Assembly (NCBI GenBank): GCA_025934835.1
Contig: JAICWL010000012.1
Location: 1 to 52,526 of the forward strand
Origin: Fimbriimonadaceae bacterium
GTDB lineage: Bacteria; Armatimonadota; Fimbriimonadia; Fimbriimonadales; Fimbriimonadaceae
Reading direction: 5' to 3'
Length of the DNA stretch: 52,526 nucleotides
Notes under the pieces: generated by a model
Seen by the model: the letters and a program-made list of their open reading frames with translations, nothing else
The model's database searches: none
What the model was told of the DNA's origin: nothing
Translations under genes and position numbers: made by a program
Shown: positions 49,432-52,526 of the stretch, piece by piece
Layout: every line of letters begins with the position of its first letter
How positions within the stretch are numbered: the first letter of the stretch is position 1

Positions 49432-50714
49432 CCGCCGGCCTTTGCGCTCGGTTTTGGCAGGCGCCGCACGGCGTATCCACGGCCGGCTCCCCAGCTCTTT
49501 GGAAATCCGTCCGGCTTCGCATAATGAAACCGGATCGAGCTGCTGGCGATGACGTGTCCACTACGATCGACCGAATCGGTGCCAACGCTCGCGAACAAGT
49601 GATTGTCGCGGCGGACGAACGCGGTCGTGCGCACCGTAGGGGCGGACACTTGCAGGATGTCGCACGGCTTTCCGTCGACCGCCCCGGCTCCAACTATGCG
49701 GACAGTTGCGTTTGTGGGGAAGAGTTCGCTATACGGCGCGACGCGTAAGAGAACATCCCGCAGCAGAGGGTCCACCCGGAACCCGGCCTCGGCCACCGTC
49801 GCAAGGATTTCGTGGGATTTGAGCGGGCCCTTCATGATCTTCGCCCCTCTCTTGTCCACGATCGTCAGGGTCCGGCCGTCGTAAAGCCAAGACCAAGATG
49901 GGTCCGATTCGCCAATCCTCGCGCCGCTCCAGTAAAGATGTTTTGCCCCTTCGGCGCCATCGGTGTCGATGCGCGCCGATCGCAGCGCCCCGTATGCGTT
50001 TTGGGTAGATCGGGCGATTCGCTCTGCCTCGTGAGAAGCGTATTTCGGCGGTCTCTCCCGCTCTGTGAAAACTTTGACGATGCGCGCGTCCTTCGGGACC
50101 CTGGACGTGCTCATTCGCGGCGTATGGTACGAAAACTTCCAATCGACCGTCGTGCCCCCCGCTCGAGATTCGAATCCGGCTAGGTGATGCTGGGAGTCGA
50201 ACGCGAGCTCAGTGTACGCGCGCTTGCCTGCGAGCGTCGATTGCCTCGAGATCGTAACCTTGCTGCCGCGAGCGCTCACAGCCCACCCGGGCAGAGACCG
50301 CATGCCGGAAAGAAATGCATCCAGCACCTTCGGACTCAGGCTGATCTGCACCGGGGCATCGAGCTCACCGAGGGCTGCGGTCGCCCGCTGTAGAACGGTG
50401 GACGCCGCCGGCAGGGGCCGGCTCAGTGTCTCGTTCGCTCGGGAATCGTAGGCGACCATCTTGCCGGCTGTTATCCAATAGCTGCGGTCGGTGCGGTCGA
50501 GCTTGCCCCGGGCAGGCTCCTGGATCCTGATCAAGAGGGGCCCGTTGCCGACGTAGTTCAGGAAATACGAAGTTGAGGAACGGTTCGTGGGGGTACGCAC
50601 GTTCGTGGCGATATCGACCGCGATAGACCGCGCGCGTCGGCTTTGCGCGATGCAAGAATCGATGAGCTTGGCGACCTGAGGCTGGGGTGCGAGCGCGAGG
50701 GTGAGCAGTGGCAT
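49428..50714 (-). CDS. Putative exported protein with LolA/DUF2092-like halves
   Basis: The 428-residue product seems to hold two related halves. Each has a helix-rich start (SRRARSIAVDIATN; TQNAYGALRSARIDTD), a YFLNYVGNGPLLIRIQEP or YWSGARIGESDPSW strand region, a TAGKMVAYDSR or YDGRTLTIVDKRG hairpin, and a VLDAFLSGMRSLPGW or VDPLLRDVLLRVAPY helix. The second half also has the DGKPCDILQVSAPTVRTTAFVRRDNHL pattern seen in DUF2092 and other lipoprotein-carrier-like folds. A short hydrophobic N-terminus may be a signal. Lipid or lipoprotein carriage in the envelope is an inference from fold only. Confidence 0.6.
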   Translation of the reverse strand: MPLLTLALAPQPQVAKLIDSCIAQSRRARSIAVDIATNVRTPTNRSSTSYFLNYVGNGPLLIRIQEPARGKLDRTDRSYWITAGKMVAYDSRANETLSRPLPAASTVLQRATAALGELDAPVQISLSPKVLDAFLSGMRSLPGWAVSARGSKVTISRQSTLAGKRAYTELAFDSQHHLAGFESRAGGTTVDWKFSYHTPRMSTSRVPKDARIVKVFTERERPPKYASHEAERIARSTQNAYGALRSARIDTDGAEGAKHLYWSGARIGESDPSWSWLYDGRTLTIVDKRGAKIMKGPLKSHEILATVAEAGFRVDPLLRDVLLRVAPYSELFPTNATVRIVGAGAVDGKPCDILQVSAPTVRTTAFVRRDNHLFASVGTDSVDRSGHVIASSSIRFHYAKPDGFPKSWGAGRGYAVRRLPKPSAKAGG

Positions 50715-50745
50715 GGATCGCAGATAAAGGTACCCCGCGAGTGAT

Positions 50746-51600
50746 TCAGGCTTTGCCGAGGCCGGCAGGCGTACGGTTGCGCCCTAGATACCCGGCGAGC
50801 GCAACGACCGTCACGACGTACGGCAGCGATGCCCAGGCCTCGGAGGGCAGGATGACGCCGAGCAGGCGCGAGCCCTGAAATTCAACTTGCAGTGCGTTGA
50901 AAAAGCCGAACGCGATGCAGGCGAGTGTCGCGGGGATTGGTCTCCAACCTCCTATGATCAGCGCCGCCAGGGCGATGTACCCTCGGCCCGCGGTCATGTT
51001 ATCGGAGAATGCCCCGGTTTCGGCCACGAGCATCGCTCCGGCGACGCCCGTGAAAATGCCCGTTGCGACCAGCCCTACGAATCGAACTCGGAGGGGATCG
51101 ATGCCGACGAGGCGCGCCTTGTCCGGGTCACTGCCGACGGCCAGAAGCCGCAAGCCGCCTCGCGTCCAACGCACGTAGCAGAAAACGAGAATCGGGAGGA
51201 CAAGGGCTGAATCCCGGAAGAACCAGGGCGAAAGGTGTGGGATCTGGCCCGTCTTGGTAGGGTCGGCCAGCGCTGTGTAAAGGAAGTTTGTTCCACCGGC
51301 AGCAATCGCGTTGATCGACATTCCTGAGATCACGTGATCGATGTGATACACCTGGGTGGCGAGCCAATGGAGCAGGCTCATCGCCATCGCCGCTACGATT
51401 CCGCAGCACAATCCGCCGATCGGGCCGACACGCGTTGCGGCGATAGCCGTTACTGCGGCGGACATCAGCATCATCCCTTCGAGGGCGATGTTGATGATCC
51501 CGCCGCGCTCGCTGGCGAAGCCTCCCATTGCCGCCAAAATGAGCGGGGCCGCAAGCAGAAGAGTGTCGAGCAGAATCGAGCTTATCCAGGAATCAGGCAA
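50746..51600 (-). CDS. ABC transporter permease, nucleoside type (NupQ-like)
   Basis: The 284-residue inner-membrane permease belongs to the BPD-transporter-2 family used by BmpA-type nucleoside importers: ASERGGIINIALEGMMLMSA near the N-terminus, GGLCCGIVAAMAMSLLHWLA, DHVISGMSINAIAAGGTNFLY and the coupling-helix region AVGSDPDKARLVGIDPLRVRF. The start is TTG at 51600, overlapping the upstream permease gene by 8 nt. The ATPase and binding-protein genes should lie beyond the right edge. With the nucleoside hydrolase at 28649 this points to nucleoside use (inference). Confidence 0.9.
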   Translation of the reverse strand: MPDSWISSILLDTLLLAAPLILAAMGGFASERGGIINIALEGMMLMSAAVTAIAATRVGPIGGLCCGIVAAMAMSLLHWLATQVYHIDHVISGMSINAIAAGGTNFLYTALADPTKTGQIPHLSPWFFRDSALVLPILVFCYVRWTRGGLRLLAVGSDPDKARLVGIDPLRVRFVGLVATGIFTGVAGAMLVAETGAFSDNMTAGRGYIALAALIIGGWRPIPATLACIAFGFFNALQVEFQGSRLLGVILPSEAWASLPYVVTVVALAGYLGRNRTPAGLGKA

Positions 51601-52526
51601 CGACCACCACCCTTCGGTATCGGATCGCTGCGGCGATCAAAATGATGAAGCCGAGGATCACGAACGTGATCCCTTTCGGAACGCCGTTCACGGCAAGCGA
51701 CGTCCCACCTTTCTCCAAGGCTCCGAACAGCAAACTGGCGGGAAGCACTCCCAGCGCGTCATTGCCCGCCAATAGTGCGACTCCGAGCGCGTTGAATCCG
51801 TATCCGGGCGAAAACCCCTCATAGAACCGCCCCTCGTAGGCAAGCACCTGGAGAGCTCCGGCAAACCCCGCGATCGCCCCGGACACGGTCATCGCCCAAA
51901 TGGTCACCTTAGTCGTCGAGATCCCCGCAAAGCGTGCGGCGACCGGGTTCGCACCCACGGTTTCGAGCTCATAGCCGGCCACGAATCTGCGCAGCCAGAA
52001 TGCCAGTAGGATTGCGCCAATAACGCCGGCAAGCAGTGCTCCATTGACCTGGAAGGGACCTGCATCGACGAGCGGCGGCACTCGGGTCGAAGAGAGCACA
52101 TATGATGTCGTGCGAGACTGCTGCTGCGGATCTTTGAACGGTCCGGCAACAAGCGCGCCAGTCAGCAGGACGCCAACACTGTTCAGCATGATCGTCGTGA
52201 TCACTTCGTGGCCGTTCCGGTACGCCTTGATGAGCCCCGCTGGCAGCGCCCACAGCCCGCCGGCCACGAAGCCGGCAATACAGGCAAGCGCCATGCCGGC
52301 AAAGCCAGGCAGTCGGCATGCGATCACGGCGGCCGAAAGAGCGCCGACCAGGAACTGACCGTCGGCGCCGATGTTGAAAAGCCCTGCCCGCAGCGCGACG
52401 AATACCGACAGCCCCAGCAGCAACAGCGGTGTCGTCTCGCGAAGCGTTCCGGTCCAAGCTGGAGCGCTTCCCATGCTGCCTTTGAAAAGCGTCACGGCTG
52501 TGGCGCCTGGCCCCGCTCCGGCGACC
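51593..52526 (-). CDS. ABC transporter permease, nucleoside type (NupP-like), 5' end off window
   Basis: The 310 codons present are open to the right edge, so the start is outside the window; a GTG at 52495 is inside the frame but the residues before it (GPGATAVTLFKGS) fit the family, so it is not the start. Family blocks are ETTPLLLLGLSVFVALRAGLFNIGADGQFL, VITTIMLNSVGVLL, the coupling region ELETVGANPVAARFAGIS and GYGFNALGVALLAGNDALGVLPAS. It pairs with the NupQ-like permease to form the membrane channel. Confidence 0.88.
   Translation of the reverse strand, partial: VAGAGPGATAVTLFKGSMGSAPAWTGTLRETTPLLLLGLSVFVALRAGLFNIGADGQFLVGALSAAVIACRLPGFAGMALACIAGFVAGGLWALPAGLIKAYRNGHEVITTIMLNSVGVLLTGALVAGPFKDPQQQSRTTSYVLSSTRVPPLVDAGPFQVNGALLAGVIGAILLAFWLRRFVAGYELETVGANPVAARFAGISTTKVTIWAMTVSGAIAGFAGALQVLAYEGRFYEGFSPGYGFNALGVALLAGNDALGVLPASLLFGALEKGGTSLAVNGVPKGITFVILGFIILIAAAIRYRRVVVVA

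Noticed and set aside
1-52526. Mobile elements, CRISPR arrays, tRNA or rRNA genes
   Set aside because: I read for transposase or integrase motifs, regular direct repeats and tRNA-like cloverleaf sequences and saw none; a tRNAscan and repeat search would be needed to exclude them fully.

Overview
The window is a dense, GC-rich bacterial chromosome segment with about 57 protein genes and no tRNA, rRNA, CRISPR array, phage or insertion sequence that I could see. Three features point to Armatimonadota, probably class Fimbriimonadia (inference): the secreted type IV prepilin-like protein at 3717 has the hydrophobic start and FPVFAQAK tail typical of the many such proteins in that phylum; fabZ-lpxA-lpxB indicates a diderm cell with lipid A; and the long flagellar operon indicates motility. 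A 16S or marker-gene comparison would settle this.

Layout. 1-2.3 kb: mnmA (cut by the left edge) overlaps a VKOR-DsbA disulfide-forming enzyme, with a divergent HMA-fold small protein. 2.3-5 kb: a NamZ-type muramidase, a prepilin-like secreted protein and a small lipoprotein. 4.9-6.2 kb: the c-di-AMP receptor gene darA, then holB. 6.3-10.2 kb: an ECF sigma factor, zinc anti-sigma factor, RseB-like periplasmic protein and HtrA protease, which look like one envelope-stress unit closed by a strong terminator. 10.2-15.2 kb (minus strand): a GHL10 glycosidase-like protein, an M28 peptidase and thrC-thrB. 15.3-20.5 kb: tandem cyclic-nucleotide-binding proteins, a secreted unknown protein, a SRAP-domain DNA-repair protein, an aldehyde dehydrogenase and a Rieske oxygenase. 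20.5-31.2 kb: a PD40 lipoprotein, recN, DinB, metK, lpxB-lpxA-fabZ, an HTH regulator, a nucleoside hydrolase, ftsY, a tiny membrane protein and ssb. 31.5-39 kb: flgB-flgC-fliE-fliF-fliG-fliH-fliI-fliJ, a lytic transglycosylase and motE. 39-52.5 kb: a DUF5107-TPR protein, a second threonine synthase, dut, TPR proteins, a sugar-phosphate isomerase-like protein, an HTTM membrane pair, two proteins of unknown function and two nucleoside-type ABC permeases, the last cut by the right edge.

Expression signals are unusual. Eight genes have a TANNNT -10-like hexamer ending exactly 6 or 7 nt before the start codon, which leaves no room for a Shine-Dalgarno site and suggests leaderless mRNAs. In two cases the hexamer begins with the TAG stop codon of the preceding gene. 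Other genes (thrC, ssb, the 30557 membrane protein, the 16443 secreted protein) have clear Shine-Dalgarno sites, so both modes seem to coexist. TTG and GTG starts are common. Genes within operons overlap through ATGA, GTGA, TTGA or TAATG, and four of seven convergent pairs share their stop codons through a 4-nt CTAG or CTAA. The flagellar operon is preceded by a sigma-28-like promoter sequence.

No wholly new multi-gene defence or metabolic system is evident. The best leads are the leaderless and stop-codon promoter pattern, the complete sigma/anti-sigma/RseB-like/HtrA unit, an LpxB with an approximately 85-residue insertion, tandem cNMP-domain-only proteins, an orphan minus-strand terminator between ssb and flgB, and the HTTM cassette with its uncharacterised partners.
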